A stretch of 64,000 bases of DNA from Phenylobacterium sp. (GTDB lineage Bacteria; Pseudomonadota; Alphaproteobacteria; Caulobacterales; Caulobacteraceae): the NCBI RefSeq assembly GCF_004297125.1, contig NZ_SCVD01000020.1, forward strand, positions 124,001-188,000. The letters are read 5' to 3'. Shown piece after piece: positions 37,408-46,922 of this stretch. A program made the position numbers and the translations under genes. Below the pieces are notes generated by a model. That model had not been told where the DNA came from and searched no databases. It saw only the letters and a program-made list of their open reading frames with translations. Position 1 is the stretch's first letter. Every line of letters begins with the position of its first letter.

Positions 37408-39756
37408 ATGAACGATCGCCCGCCCCACCCTCACGCGCACGCGCACGCGGCCGCCGTCCCGGATGGCGACGCCAGCGCCACGGACCCGGTCTGCGGGATG
37501 AAGGTCGATCCGGCGACGAGCGCCCACCACGCCGAGCACGCCGGGATGGTCCGCCACTTCTGCTCGGCCGGCTGCCGCGACAAGTTCGTCGCCGACCCCG
37601 AGAAATACCTGACCCAGGCGCAAGCGCCACCGCCGCCCCGCCCAGGCGTGATCTACACCTGCCCGATGCACCCGCAGATCCGCCAGGAGGGTCCCGGCAA
37701 TTGCCCGATCTGCGGCATGGCGCTGGAGCCGGAGACGGCGAGCGCCGAGAGCGGCCCGAACCCCGAGCTGGCCGACATGACGCGCAGGTTCTGGATCGGC
37801 CTGGTCCTCGCCTTGCCGGTCCTGGCGCTGGAGATGGGCGGGCACGTCCTCGACCTGCACCGCTGGATCTCGCCGACCGCCTCGAACTGGGCGCAGCTCG
37901 CCCTGGCGACCCCCGTCGTGCTGTGGGCCGGCTGGCCGTTCTTCGAACGGGGCGCGGCCTCGCTGCGGACCCGCAACCTCAACATGTTCACCCTGATCGC
38001 CATGGGAATCGGGGTGGCGTGGGCCTACAGCGTCGTGGCCACGCTGGCGCCGCAGATCTTCCCCCCGGCCTTCCGCCGCGCCGACGGCAGCGTCGCGATC
38101 TACTTCGAGGCCGCCGCCGTGATCACGGTCCTGGTGCTGCTGGGCCAGGTGCTGGAGCTGCGGGCCCGGGAGCAGACCTCGGGCGCCATCAAGGCGCTGC
38201 TGGACCTCGCCCCCAAGACCGCCCGGCGGGTCCGGGCGGATGGGACCGACGAGGAGGTCACCCTCGACCAGATCCTGGTCAGCGACCAGCTGCGCGTGCG
38301 GCCGGGCGAGAAGGTGCCCGTCGACGGGGAGGTCGTGGACGGCCGGGTATCGATCGACGAGTCCATGGTCACCGGCGAGTCCATGCCGGTCACCAAGGAG
38401 GCGGGCGACAAGGTGGTGGGCGGCTCGATCAACAAGACCGGCTCCTTCGTCATGCGGGCCGAGAAGGTCGGCGCCGACACCCTGCTGTCGCAGATCGTCC
38501 ACATGGTGGCCCAGGCGCAACGCTCGCGCGCGCCGATCCAGCGGATGGCCGACCAGGTCTCGGGCTGGTTCGTCCCGATCGTGATCCTGGTCGCCGTCCT
38601 GGCGTTCGCCGGCTGGGCCGTCTTCGGCCCCGAGCCGCGGTTCGCCTTCGGCCTCGTGGCGGCCGTCTCGGTCCTGATTATCGCGTGCCCCTGCGCCCTG
38701 GGGCTCGCGACGCCGATTTCGATCATGGTGGGCGTGGGCCGCGGCGCGGGGGCGGGCGTGCTGATCAAGAACGCCGAGGCCCTGGAGCGCTTCGAGAAGA
38801 TCGACACCCTGGTGATCGACAAGACCGGAACCCTGACCGAGGGGCGGCCCGCGGTGACGGCCATCGTGCCGGCCCCGGGCTGGAACGAGACGGAGGCGGT
38901 TCGGCTGGCCGCGAGCCTGGAGCGGGGCAGCGAGCACCCCCTGGCCGACGCCATCCTCCGCGCCGCGGCCGATCGCGGGCTCAGCCTTTCGGAGCCGACC
39001 GACTTCGACTCGCCCGTTGGCAAGGGCGTCCTGGGCTCGATCGACGGGCGGCGCCTGGTGCTCGGGTCCGGCAAGTTCCTGAAGGAACAGGGGGTCGACA
39101 CCGGCGGCCTCGAGGCGCAGGCCGAGTCGCTGCGCGCCGACGGCGCGACGGCGATCTTCATGGGGGTGGACGGCCAGGCCGCGGCGGTGTTCGCGATCGC
39201 CGACCCGATCAAGGCCACCACCCCGGAAGCGGTCCGCCTCCTGAAGGCGGAAGGCGTGCGCCTCGTGATGATGACCGGCGACAACCGGACCACCGCCCTC
39301 GCCGTCGCCCGCAAGCTCGGCATCGACGAGGTGGAGGCCGAGGTCCTGCCCCAGGACAAGGCCGCGGTGGTGCAGAAGCTCCGGGCCGAGGGCCGCAAGG
39401 TGGCCATGGCGGGAGACGGCGTGAACGACGCGCCGGCGCTGGCCGCCGCCGAGGTGGGGATCGCCATGGGCGCGGGGTCCGACGTGGCCATCGAGAGCGC
39501 TGGGGTGACCCTGCTGAAGGGCGACCTGCAGGGCATCGTCAAGGCCCGGCGGCTGTCCCGCGCCGTCATGCGCAACATCCGGCAGAACCTGTTCTTCGCC
39601 TTCGTCTACAACGCCGCGGGCGTGCCGGTGGCCGCGGGCGTGCTCTATCCGATGTTCGGCTGGCTGCTCTCGCCCGCCATCGCGGCGGCGGCCATGGCGC
39701 TGTCCAGCGTCAGCGTGGTCAGCAACGCCCTGCGGCTGAGGGGGGTGAAGCTCTAG
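37408..39756 (+). CDS. heavy-metal P1B-type ATPase with YHS and metal-binding N-terminal domains
   Basis: The product of 782 residues differs from the first ATPase at the N-terminus: a His-rich start ([10 protein letters not shown]), a YHS domain ([21 protein letters not shown], about 26-68) and a heavy-metal-binding domain ([20 protein letters not shown], about 80-110). The core has CPC (about 425), DKTGT (about 470), SEHP, and GDGVNDAP (about 669). This architecture is seen in SilP/CopF-type Cu(I)/Ag(I) pumps. It is probably controlled by the divergent csoR; AGGAG lies before the ATG. Confidence 0.9.
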   Translation: MNDRPPHPHAHAHAAAVPDGDASATDPVCGMKVDPATSAHHAEHAGMVRHFCSAGCRDKFVADPEKYLTQAQAPPPPRPGVIYTCPMHPQIRQEGPGNCPICGMALEPETASAESGPNPELADMTRRFWIGLVLALPVLALEMGGHVLDLHRWISPTASNWAQLALATPVVLWAGWPFFERGAASLRTRNLNMFTLIAMGIGVAWAYSVVATLAPQIFPPAFRRADGSVAIYFEAAAVITVLVLLGQVLELRAREQTSGAIKALLDLAPKTARRVRADGTDEEVTLDQILVSDQLRVRPGEKVPVDGEVVDGRVSIDESMVTGESMPVTKEAGDKVVGGSINKTGSFVMRAEKVGADTLLSQIVHMVAQAQRSRAPIQRMADQVSGWFVPIVILVAVLAFAGWAVFGPEPRFAFGLVAAVSVLIIACPCALGLATPISIMVGVGRGAGAGVLIKNAEALERFEKIDTLVIDKTGTLTEGRPAVTAIVPAPGWNETEAVRLAASLERGSEHPLADAILRAAADRGLSLSEPTDFDSPVGKGVLGSIDGRRLVLGSGKFLKEQGVDTGGLEAQAESLRADGATAIFMGVDGQAAAVFAIADPIKATTPEAVRLLKAEGVRLVMMTGDNRTTALAVARKLGIDEVEAEVLPQDKAAVVQKLRAEGRKVAMAGDGVNDAPALAAAEVGIAMGAGSDVAIESAGVTLLKGDLQGIVKARRLSRAVMRNIRQNLFFAFVYNAAGVPVAAGVLYPMFGWLLSPAIAAAAMALSSVSVVSNALRLRGVKL

Positions 39757-40007
39757 CGGGGTCCGCCCCCGGCGGCCTCGGGCTGCGGATGCAGGTCCGG
39801 CTCGTCCGGGGACATCAGGTGGGTCTCGGCCGGGTCCTTGGCGAACGCCGACTGGTCGTGGGCCTCGCCCATCTCGTCCGAGGGGGCGGCGGCCTGGACC
39901 TCGCTGGGCGCGGAGGCGGGCGCGCCGGAACAGGCCGCCGCCCCGCCGAGCGCCCCCACGGCGAGCACTCGCGCCGCGAAGCGCGCGGCGACCGCGGTGC
40001 GCCTCAC
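39753..40007 (-). CDS. small lipoprotein
   Basis: The product of 84 residues starts at GTG 40007, overlapping the upstream stop (GTGA). A signal with lipobox GAAAC is followed by a short acidic chain ending in [20 protein letters not shown]. No family recognised. It converges with the P-type ATPase gene, sharing four bases at the stops. Confidence 0.5.
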   Translation of the reverse strand: MRRTAVAARFAARVLAVGALGGAAACSGAPASAPSEVQAAAPSDEMGEAHDQSAFAKDPAETHLMSPDEPDLHPQPEAAGGGPR

Positions 40008-40597
40008 GCGGCGCGCGCCCGGCTCGCGACGCTGAAGTGTCGGACGGCGTCGGACACCATCCGGCCCACGCACCAGCGCGCGTAGAGGGCCGCAAGGCCC
40101 GGGACCCATCGGGCCCACCCGCGCTCGGGCAAGGCGTAATCGATCCAGACCTGCAGGTCGCAGCCGTGCGGGTCATCGTCGATCTCGAAGCCCATCTCAT
40201 AGGCGCCCAAGATGATCAGCCGGGGCTCGCCGGTGGTTCGCCAGACCTTGCGCCGCGGCGGCTCGCGGACGGTCACGACCTCATCGACGAATAGGCGCAG
40301 CCCGAACGCCTCCCCGCCCATGCGGATGTGGGACCCGACGGCCTGGCCGCGGTCCTCGTCGAGGTCATAGGTCATCCGGCCGCCGCCCATCATCGCCGAT
40401 GGACGGCCCATGTGCTCGGCCAGACGGGTCTGGTCGTCCAGCCGCGCGAACACCGCCCGCGCCGGCGCCGGCACGAACGCCCGAGCTTGCCGATGGCGCG
40501 GCAGGCGCGCCGCTTCCGGGCGCAGGCGGCCAGGCGGCGTGCCCGCCTGGGTTTCAGGGCCGCGGCTCGGGGCGGCGGATGGCAGAGCGTTCGACAT
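40004..40597 (-). CDS. SRPBCC-family protein
   Basis: The product of 197 residues has a START/SRPBCC-like beta-barrel core (ARAFVPAPARAVFARLDD ... YALPERGWARWVPGLAALYARWCV). Such proteins bind hydrophobic ligands; the role here is unknown. A FixK-type box lies 48-61 bases upstream, so it may be expressed at low oxygen together with other box-bearing operons. Confidence 0.65.
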   Translation of the reverse strand: MSNALPSAAPSRGPETQAGTPPGRLRPEAARLPRHRQARAFVPAPARAVFARLDDQTRLAEHMGRPSAMMGGGRMTYDLDEDRGQAVGSHIRMGGEAFGLRLFVDEVVTVREPPRRKVWRTTGEPRLIILGAYEMGFEIDDDPHGCDLQVWIDYALPERGWARWVPGLAALYARWCVGRMVSDAVRHFSVASRARAA

Positions 40598-40644
40598 CGG
40601 GACCTCCCGTTTCAGTTAGCTGGCCCCTTCGGGCGGACGGCGCC

Positions 40645-40658
40645 TTGATCTCGCGCAA
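40645..40658. promoter_or_regulatory. FNR/FixK-type box TTGATCTCGCGCAA
   Basis: Fits TTGA-N6-KCAA and stands upstream of the SRPBCC gene, close in sequence to the box at 36995 (TTGAT-x-TCGC-x-CAA). Confidence 0.55.
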
Positions 40659-40665
40659 GCGCGGC

Positions 40666-41118
40666 TCAGCCGCATGGCGGCTCGTCCTTGGCCTCATCCG
40701 GGCGGTCCGGGCGCGGCCCGAAGGGTTCGGGCGCCATCAGCACCACGAAGGTGAGGCCTGCGCCCACCGCCATCAGCAGCCATTCCCCCAGGCCGGCGGC
40801 GAAGCCTGCGAGCGCGGCGACCCAGATCGCGGCCGCCGTGGTGACGCCGTGGATCGAACGTCCGCAGGCCGGGTGCATGATCACGCCGGCGCCCACGAAT
40901 CCCACCCCCGTCAGAACGCCCTGCAGCACGGTGCTGATGACGCGCGCGTCCTCGCTGTGCAGGCGCATGGCGACGACGCCGGCCATGGCGCCGGCGGTGG
41001 CGATCAGGGCGAAGGTGCGGGCGCCGACGAAGCGGATCCGCCGGGACCGCTCGACGCCGATCAGGAAGCCGACCGCGGCGGCGGCCAGGATGCGGAGGAC
41101 CACCTCGAGCTCAGTCAT
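40666..41118 (-). CDS. MgtC/SapB-family membrane protein
   Basis: The product of 150 residues has four membrane helices with the family motifs VGFLIGVERSRR, GARTFALIATAGA and GVGFVGAGVIMHP. Members affect magnesium homeostasis or ATP synthase in other bacteria; the role here is not known. It overlaps the PRPP synthetase gene by eight bases and ends that operon. Confidence 0.85.
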   Translation of the reverse strand: MTELEVVLRILAAAAVGFLIGVERSRRIRFVGARTFALIATAGAMAGVVAMRLHSEDARVISTVLQGVLTGVGFVGAGVIMHPACGRSIHGVTTAAAIWVAALAGFAAGLGEWLLMAVGAGLTFVVLMAPEPFGPRPDRPDEAKDEPPCG

Positions 41119-41998
41119 CGCGGACCTCGGTCGTCAGGGCGGCCGCGACGAGGGGAGCCAGGGAGATCAGGTTCGTCTCGTGCGGCACGGCGTCCGTCGA
41201 GACGACGCGCGCCGTCACCCGGGCCACCTCCGCGAAGGCGTCGCCGCCGAACACGGGGTGGACCACGACGCAGAGGGGCGCCGCAAAGCCGAGCGCCAGG
41301 AGTTCCCGGGCGGCGGCCGCCAGCGTGCGCCCGGAGGAGGCGATGTCGTCGATCAGCACCGGCCGGCGGCCGGCGAAGGCCGACAGGTCGGGGAAGGTGA
41401 TCCGCACCTCGCGGTCGCCGAAGCGTTCCTTCTGAAGCACGATGGCCGGCGCGCCCGCGACCGCGGCCACCTCGGCCGCCCATTGCGCGCTCTCGCTGTC
41501 GGGTCCGATCACCAGGGCGTCGGGCGCCTCGGCGCGGATCCAGGCGCCCAGCAGGCCGGCCGCATGCAGCGTCGCGCAGGGGATGTCGTAGATCTCGTCC
41601 AGCGACTTGCGCCGATGGAGGTGGGGATCCACCGTCACCAGGCGGTCGAACGCGCCCGAGACCAGGCGTGCGAAGGTCGTCGAGGTGACGGCCTCGCCCG
41701 CCTGGAACTGCGTGTCCTGGCGCATGTAGCCGAGATAGGGCGCCACCAGGGTCACCTGCGCCGCCCCCTGCGCCCGCGCCGCGGCGGCGGCGAACAACAG
41801 CGTCAGGATCACGCTGTCCGCGCGTACCAGGCTGCACACCATGTCGACCTGGCGGCCGGCCGGATCGGTGCGCAGGCGCACGTAGTGCTCCCCGTCGGGA
41901 AACTGGCGGGTCTCGAGCTGGCCCAGCTCGGCGCCCGCCTCCCGGGCGAGCCGGGCGGCGAAGGCCTCGTTGCCAGGCAGGGCGAAGATGAGGCGCAT
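41111..41998 (-). CDS. prs: ribose-phosphate pyrophosphokinase (PRPP synthetase)
   Basis: The product of 295 residues converts ribose-5-phosphate and ATP to PRPP. Seen are the FPDGEHYVRL segment, APYLGYMRQDTQF (ATP-binding flexible region), DPHLHRR, and the PRPP-loop VLIDDIASSGRTL. It is shorter than the housekeeping enzyme (about 310-320 residues), of the archaeal-like class II/III type. It follows a phosphorylase gene by three bases; together they could recycle nucleoside phosphates through ribose phosphate. Confidence 0.85.
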   Translation of the reverse strand: MRLIFALPGNEAFAARLAREAGAELGQLETRQFPDGEHYVRLRTDPAGRQVDMVCSLVRADSVILTLLFAAAAARAQGAAQVTLVAPYLGYMRQDTQFQAGEAVTSTTFARLVSGAFDRLVTVDPHLHRRKSLDEIYDIPCATLHAAGLLGAWIRAEAPDALVIGPDSESAQWAAEVAAVAGAPAIVLQKERFGDREVRITFPDLSAFAGRRPVLIDDIASSGRTLAAAARELLALGFAAPLCVVVHPVFGGDAFAEVARVTARVVSTDAVPHETNLISLAPLVAAALTTEVRDD

Positions 41999-42001
41999 GG
42001 T

Positions 42002-43522
42002 TCAGGCCTCCAGCAGGACGATGTCGGGATTGGCCCGGGCGAACTCGAGGGCGTAGGCGAGCTCCCCCGGCGCCTCCGCATGCACGGTCATCAACGCCTG
42101 CCCCTGGCCCACCTCGTCGCCCAGGCGCACCTGCAGCGTCAGGCCCGCCGCCTTGGCGTCCGGCGCGCCCGCGAGTTTCGCCAGCCGCGCCAGCGTCCGG
42201 TTGTTGATGCCGACCACCCGGCCGGCGCGCGGCGCCAGGATCGGTTGCGTCAGGGGCGCGACCGGGGGCGTGCGCAGGCCGCCCTGGGCCTCGCAGATCC
42301 GCTGGAACTTCGTCCAGGCGCGGCCATCGGCCAGGGTCGCCTCGGCGAGCGCCAGGCCGTCGCCAGGCGCGGCCCGGCCCGCGAGCTCGAGCGCGGCGCC
42401 CGCCAGTCCGCAGGCTCGGCGGCGCAGGTCCTTCGCGGCGGCGGGATCGTTCCTCAGCACCGCCAGCAAGTCGTGGGCCTCGAGCGCCGGCCCGATGCCC
42501 CGCCCGACCGGCTGTTCGCCGTCGGTCATGACGCAGCGCACGGTGACCCCGAGAGCGCGCGCCACCTGGGTCAGGCGCTCCGCCAGGTCCGCCGCGGCGT
42601 CGTCGGAGCGCACCTTGGCCGTCGCCCCCACGGGCAGGTCGATCACGATGTGGGTCGATCCCGCCGCGATCTTCTTGGACAGGACGGAGGCGATGAGCTG
42701 GCCCTCGGTGTCGATGTCCAGGACCCGCTCCACCCGGATCAGGATGTCGTCGGCGGGACTGAGGCGCACCGATCCCCCCCAGACCACGCAGCCGCCTTCG
42801 CGCTCGACCACCCGGCGCATGGCGGGCACGTCGAGATCGACCGGCGCCAGGGTCTCCATGGTGTCCGCCGTGCCGGCGGGGCTGGTGATCGCCCGGGAGG
42901 AGGTCTTCGGCATCACCAGGCCGTGCGAGGCCACGATCGCCACGACGATCGGCGTGGTGCGGTTGCCCGGCAGGCCGCCCACGGAGTGCTTGTCGACGAC
43001 GAGCGGGGCGTCCCACGTCAGGCGCTCGCCGGCGTCGATCATCGCCCGCGTCAGCGCGATCGTCTCGTCGAGGTCCAGGGGCAGGGCCGAGCAGGCGGTC
43101 AGGAAGGCGGACAGGTGGACGTCCGTGTAGCGGGCCAGGGCGATGTCCTGGACGATGGCCCCCATCGCGCCTGCGTTCAGCCGCTGCCCGTAGATCCGCC
43201 GGCGGATCGCCGACAGGGAGGCTAGCGGCGGCGGGTGACGCACCGTCAGCACCGCGCCCTCGGCGACGCCCAGGCGCTCCCAGGCGGCCTCGGAGAGGCC
43301 GGCCTCGCCTGGCCTGAGCAGGCCATCCGCCACCTGGTAGAGGGTCGCGAGCACCTCGCGGCCCTCCGCGGCCAGCAGCACCTGGGAGCGGGGCCCGAGG
43401 CCTTCGGAGCGGCAGACGTGGCAGTCCGCGCGCATCAGGACGATGGCGTCGTGCTGGGTGAAGAACCCCAGCCGCCGCGCCTTCATCGTCGGCGCCTGGA
43501 CCGTTTGGGGGTCGTCGGTCAC
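42002..43522 (-). CDS. AMP/thymidine phosphorylase-family enzyme
   Basis: The product of 506 residues starts at GTG 43522, overlapping the nuclease stop. It has an extra N-terminal domain of about 85 residues, then the pyrimidine-phosphorylase fold: DKHSVGGLPGNRTTPIVVAI, PKTSSRAITSPAGTADTME and a C-terminal domain. Length and N-terminal extension resemble the AMP phosphorylase (DeoA-like) group first known in archaea, which releases ribose-1,5-bisphosphate; thymidine phosphorylase activity is the other possibility. It lies between a nuclease and PRPP synthetase. Confidence 0.8.
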   Translation of the reverse strand: MTDDPQTVQAPTMKARRLGFFTQHDAIVLMRADCHVCRSEGLGPRSQVLLAAEGREVLATLYQVADGLLRPGEAGLSEAAWERLGVAEGAVLTVRHPPPLASLSAIRRRIYGQRLNAGAMGAIVQDIALARYTDVHLSAFLTACSALPLDLDETIALTRAMIDAGERLTWDAPLVVDKHSVGGLPGNRTTPIVVAIVASHGLVMPKTSSRAITSPAGTADTMETLAPVDLDVPAMRRVVEREGGCVVWGGSVRLSPADDILIRVERVLDIDTEGQLIASVLSKKIAAGSTHIVIDLPVGATAKVRSDDAAADLAERLTQVARALGVTVRCVMTDGEQPVGRGIGPALEAHDLLAVLRNDPAAAKDLRRRACGLAGAALELAGRAAPGDGLALAEATLADGRAWTKFQRICEAQGGLRTPPVAPLTQPILAPRAGRVVGINNRTLARLAKLAGAPDAKAAGLTLQVRLGDEVGQGQALMTVHAEAPGELAYALEFARANPDIVLLEA

Positions 43523-44886
43523 GACAGCACGTACGCCTCGTCCTGGGCCGAGATCGTGCAGGACCACCCGAGGTCCTGCTCGATCCGCGCCTTCAGGCCG
43601 ATTGGCCCGCCGGCTTCCCCGTGGACGATGAAGGTGCGGGTCGGCGGACGCTCGAAGCCGGACAGCCAGCGCAGGATCTCGTCGACGTCGGCATGCGCCG
43701 ACAGCATCGGCAGGTTCGCCACCTCGGCGCGGATCGGAATCCACTGTCCGTGGATCTTGACCTCCCGGGCGCCGCCGATGAGCGCCTGCCCGCGGGTGCC
43801 GGCGGCCTGGTAGCCGGAGAACAGGATCGTGTTCCGGGCGTCGGGGCCGTAGGCTTTGAGATGGTGCAGGACGCGCCCCCCGGTCGCCATGCCGCTCGCC
43901 GAGATGATCACCTTCGGCATCCGGTTCGCGGAGAGTCGCTTGGAGTCCTCCACATCGCGTGTGTAGGTCGCCACCGCGCAGGACTTCCGGCAGGTGTCCG
44001 CATCCAGCTTGTGGTCGCCGCCATGCCGGCAGAGAAGGTCGCTGGCGTCGATCGCCATCGGGCTGTCGAGGTAGACGGGTGTCAGCGGCAGGCGGCCCGC
44101 CGCCTTCAGCTGCGACAGGTGGTAGAGCAGTTCCTGGGCGCGCCCGACCGCGAACGCCGGGATCACCACCGTGCCGCCGCGCGCGGTGGTCCGCTCGATG
44201 ATCGCCTGCAGGGCCTCGCCGGGCGCCACCGCCTCGTGCCGCCGGTCGCCGTAGGTCGATTCCACCAGGAGGTAGTCGGCCCGGGCGACCGCAGCGGGAT
44301 CCGGCGTGATCGGATCGCCATAGCGGCCCAGGTCGCCGGAGAAGACGATGGTCTTGCCGCCCCATCGCACCTCGGCGATCGCCGCGCCGATGATGTGGCC
44401 GGCGTAGCGGAGGGTCAGCTGCAAGCCGTGGCCAAGGTCGGTCGGGACGTCGAAGCCGATCGGCTTCAGCCGGTCGATCGCCTTCTCGGCGTCGTGCTTC
44501 CCGTACAGCGGCAGGGCGGGCTTGTGCTTCGAGAACCCATGGCGGTTCGCGAAGTCGGCGTCGCTCTCCTGGATCTTCGCGCTGTCCATCATGATGATCT
44601 CGGCGAGGTCCGCCGTGGCCGCGGAACAGACGATGTCGCCACGGAAGCCCTCCCGCACCAGCTTGGGCAGATAGCCGCAGTGGTCGAGGTGGGCGTGGGT
44701 GAGGATCACCACGTCGATCGACGCCGGATCGATCGGCAGCGGCGCCCAGTTCTGCTCGCGCAGCGCCTTGAGCCCCTGGAAGAGGCCGCAGTCGACCAGG
44801 ACACGGCGCCCGCCGAGTTCGAGCAGGTGCTTCGAACCCGTCACGGTCCCGGCGCCGCCGAGGGATCTCAACGTCAGCTTCGTCAT
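43519..44886 (-). CDS. metallo-beta-lactamase/beta-CASP RNA nuclease
   Basis: The product of 455 residues has the metal-binding motif THAHLDHCGY (about 57-66), SGDLGRYGDP, the beta-CASP elements VIPAFAVGRAQELL and ISASGMATGGRVLHH, and the final LSAHADVDE His motif, as in CPSF73-like/YSH1 exonucleases. It would cut or trim RNA. First gene of an operon with a nucleotide phosphorylase and PRPP synthetase, which suggests RNA or nucleotide salvage. A FixK-like box is 52-65 bases upstream. Confidence 0.87.
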   Translation of the reverse strand: MTKLTLRSLGGAGTVTGSKHLLELGGRRVLVDCGLFQGLKALREQNWAPLPIDPASIDVVILTHAHLDHCGYLPKLVREGFRGDIVCSAATADLAEIIMMDSAKIQESDADFANRHGFSKHKPALPLYGKHDAEKAIDRLKPIGFDVPTDLGHGLQLTLRYAGHIIGAAIAEVRWGGKTIVFSGDLGRYGDPITPDPAAVARADYLLVESTYGDRRHEAVAPGEALQAIIERTTARGGTVVIPAFAVGRAQELLYHLSQLKAAGRLPLTPVYLDSPMAIDASDLLCRHGGDHKLDADTCRKSCAVATYTRDVEDSKRLSANRMPKVIISASGMATGGRVLHHLKAYGPDARNTILFSGYQAAGTRGQALIGGAREVKIHGQWIPIRAEVANLPMLSAHADVDEILRWLSGFERPPTRTFIVHGEAGGPIGLKARIEQDLGWSCTISAQDEAYVLS

Positions 44887-44937
44887 CTTCGCTCCACGGT
44901 TCGTGCCCCAGCTTAGCGGGGGGCGGCTCCAAGGGAT

Positions 44938-44951
44938 TTGGGCCAGATCAA
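44938..44951. promoter_or_regulatory. FNR/FixK-like box (minus strand TTGATCTGGCCCAA)
   Basis: One position off the FixK consensus (CCAA instead of KCAA) but well placed upstream of the nuclease-phosphorylase-PRPP synthetase operon. Confidence 0.45.
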
Positions 44952-45038
44952 CAGTTGCTCGCCGCGCTGGCGTCCCCTGCCGCTGCGGGGCCGCCCGTCG
45001 GGAGATGGAACCTGCGGCTCGCGGCGGGAAGGCGCAGG

Positions 45039-45698
45039 TCAGGCCAGGGAGCGCGGGGCGTCGGCGGAGCGGCGCAGGCGCGGGATGAAGCCCGGCGTGG
45101 CGCGCTTGTAGGCGGCATAGGCCTCGCCGAACCGCGCGGCCGTCTCGCGCTCCTCGCTCGCGGCGAGCCGCGCGTACATGACCACCAGGACCGGGAACAT
45201 CGCCAGCGTCAGCAGCGTCGGCCATTGCAGCAGGAATCCGAACATCACCAGGACGAAGCCGAGATACTGCGGATGCCGGACGCGGCTGTAGGGACCTGTG
45301 GTCGCGAGCTTGCCCTCGCGCTGGGCGCGGTACAGCACCGGCCAGGCCGCCGAGATCGTCCAGAATCCCGCGCCGATGAAGGCGAAGCTCAGCAGGTGGA
45401 AGGGGCCCAGGTGCGGGTTGGCCTTCCAGCCGAACAGCATCTCCAGAAGATGACCGGCGTCGTGCGACCACCAGTCGACGTCCGGGAACCGGGTCTGCAG
45501 CCACCCCGCCAGGAAGTAGAGGGTCAGCGGAAATCCGTACATCTCGGTGAACAGGGCCACGAGGAACGCACTGAAGGCGCCGAAGGATCGCCAGTCGCGC
45601 GCCGTGCGGGGCTTGAAGAAGGTCAGGGCGAAGAAGATGAACAGCGCCGAGTTCAGGATCACCAGGGACCAGAGGCCGTAGGCGGGGCTATCGGGCAT
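45039..45698 (-). CDS. isoprenylcysteine methyltransferase-like membrane protein
   Basis: The product of 219 residues from ATG 45698 has about five membrane helices and the ICMT/phospholipid methyltransferase pattern TTGPYSRVRHPQYLGFVLVMFGFLLQWPT followed by a C-terminal E-E-R-E-T and AYKR segment. It lies 13 bases after a DUF2933 gene, a pairing I know from copper and silver islands; its methyl acceptor is unknown. Confidence 0.8.
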   Translation of the reverse strand: MPDSPAYGLWSLVILNSALFIFFALTFFKPRTARDWRSFGAFSAFLVALFTEMYGFPLTLYFLAGWLQTRFPDVDWWSHDAGHLLEMLFGWKANPHLGPFHLLSFAFIGAGFWTISAAWPVLYRAQREGKLATTGPYSRVRHPQYLGFVLVMFGFLLQWPTLLTLAMFPVLVVMYARLAASEERETAARFGEAYAAYKRATPGFIPRLRRSADAPRSLA

Positions 45699-45711
45699 AT
45701 CGCGGCCTCCG

Positions 45712-46044
45712 TCAGGATGGGTTCTGGCGCGTCCGACCGCCGGGCTGGGCGGTCTCCTCGCGGGCTTCGGGATCGCCGTGATGAGCGCCATGCGCCCCAT
45801 GCATGCCCAGGTGAAGCAGCGGGCAGAGCAGCAGCAGCAGATAGGGCGCCCAGCCCAGCACGTGCACACGGTGCTCCCCCAGGAGGAGAAAGACGAGACC
45901 GGCGCCAAAGGCGGCGACGACAAGTCCGGTGACGAGCGCTCGCGTCTTCGGGCGCCTCGCCGTCCCTAGGCCGTCCGTCTCAGCGCCCGCCGGGGCCCTC
46001 GAGTGCGACCCACCGAGGCCGGGCGGCGGTTCGGCGCGTTCCAT
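45712..46044 (-). CDS. DUF2933 small membrane protein
   Basis: The product of 110 residues from ATG 46044 (GGGAG eight bases before it; ATG 46059 is an alternative) has one or two membrane helices and the DUF2933 motif GEHRVHVLGWAPYLLLLLCPLLHLGMHGAHGAHH, whose His-rich end may bind metal. A TGTAAT-N16-CGTC promoter is 60-85 bases upstream. It forms an operon with the methyltransferase-like gene. Confidence 0.75.
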   Translation of the reverse strand: MERAEPPPGLGGSHSRAPAGAETDGLGTARRPKTRALVTGLVVAAFGAGLVFLLLGEHRVHVLGWAPYLLLLLCPLLHLGMHGAHGAHHGDPEAREETAQPGGRTRQNPS

Positions 46045-46102
46045 CTCAAGTGCTCCCATACCGTCGCTCGCCCCCGCCCCGGCGCGGGCCGCGGGGGGAT
46101 AG

Positions 46103-46128
46103 GACGCCGGTCGAGGCCGCTCATTACA
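46103..46128 (-). promoter_or_regulatory. ECF promoter TGTAAT-N16-CGTC before DUF2933 gene
   Basis: On the minus strand: -35 TGTAAT at 46128-46123, 16 bases, -10 CGTC at 46106-46103. One of eight such sites in the window; transcription would begin about 46097 and reach the DUF2933-methyltransferase genes. Confidence 0.75.
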
Positions 46129-46190
46129 GCACCCCGGCGGCGGCGCGCCGAACCCGCTTCGAACCGAACGCGTCATCACGGCCTCCCGGG

Positions 46191-46865
46191 TCAGGCGGCG
46201 CGCGCCGCATCGCGGGAGTCACGACGCGGCTTGAGCAGCTTTTCGGTCCTGGACTTGGCCCAGCAATCGGCGAGCGGGCAGGCCTCGCATTTCTCCGCCA
46301 TGGCCTGGCGCAGGGCGTGGCGGCCGCGGTGGAGACGCACGGCGGCGTTGTTCGCGGTGAGATCGTGGTGGCGGGCGACCGCCTTCAGCGGGCGTTCCTC
46401 GAGATAGGTCTCGGCGAGGATCTGGCGGTATTCCGGCTTCAGCGCGCCCAGGGCGGCCTTCAGGCAATCGCTTGGCGCGACCAGGTCCTCGCTCGTGTCG
46501 CTCGTTTCGGACGGCGGCTGGACGGCGAACCCTTCGAGGGTCCGCCGCTGAACGGCGGCGCGCCGGTAGCGGTCCACCACCAGCCGGCGCAGGGAGGCGC
46601 CCATCCACATCTGGGGACGTTCGGCGGCCTCCAGCGCATCGGCGTGCTGCAGGAACTTGACGGCGGCGTCCTGCCAAGCGTCTTCGGCGTCCTGCAGCGA
46701 GGGCAGTCGGCTGCGCAGGAAGCGCAGCTGGCGCGGCCGCTCGGCGGCCAACCGCAAGGCCAAGTTTGCGAGGCGGGAATCAGGAAGCGTCGACAAAGCT
46801 TCCCATGAATGTAACGTTTCATGAGTATCGGCGTCCGCGAATTGTGTCGCTGCGGCGTGAAACAT
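46191..46865 (-). CDS. ECF sigma factor with C-terminal cysteine cluster (CorE-like)
   Basis: The product of 224 residues has sigma region 2 (DAEDAWQDAAVKFLQHADALE, about 58-80) and region 4 (ANNAAVRLHRGRHALRQAM). A tail with CEACPLADC follows. ECF sigma factors with such a Cys-rich tail, typified by Myxococcus CorE, sense metal directly without an anti-sigma factor; this analogy is an inference. A FixK-type box lies 58-71 bases upstream. The conserved part begins only after about residue 30, so the start could be later. Confidence 0.78.
   Translation of the reverse strand: MFHAAATQFADADTHETLHSWEALSTLPDSRLANLALRLAAERPRQLRFLRSRLPSLQDAEDAWQDAAVKFLQHADALEAAERPQMWMGASLRRLVVDRYRRAAVQRRTLEGFAVQPPSETSDTSEDLVAPSDCLKAALGALKPEYRQILAETYLEERPLKAVARHHDLTANNAAVRLHRGRHALRQAMAEKCEACPLADCWAKSRTEKLLKPRRDSRDAARAA
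46810..46835 (+). promoter_or_regulatory. ECF-type promoter sequence inside the 5' end of the sigma gene, antisense
   Basis: TGTAAC at 46810-46815, 16 bases, CGTC at 46832-46835 on the plus strand, within the first codons of the minus-strand sigma gene. It matches the seven other sites exactly but no plus-strand gene follows closely. It could make an antisense or leader RNA, or be chance. Confidence 0.45.
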
Positions 46866-46922
46866 TCGCTCGTCCCTCGATACCGTCGTTGCGAAGACTC
46901 CAGTGCATTCTGCAAACCTTCT

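Noticed and set aside
36982..40200. A long open minus-strand frame opposite the second P-type ATPase
   Set aside because: Low-complexity translation with no domain; the plus strand has all P-type ATPase motifs and the minus strand has csoR in another frame.
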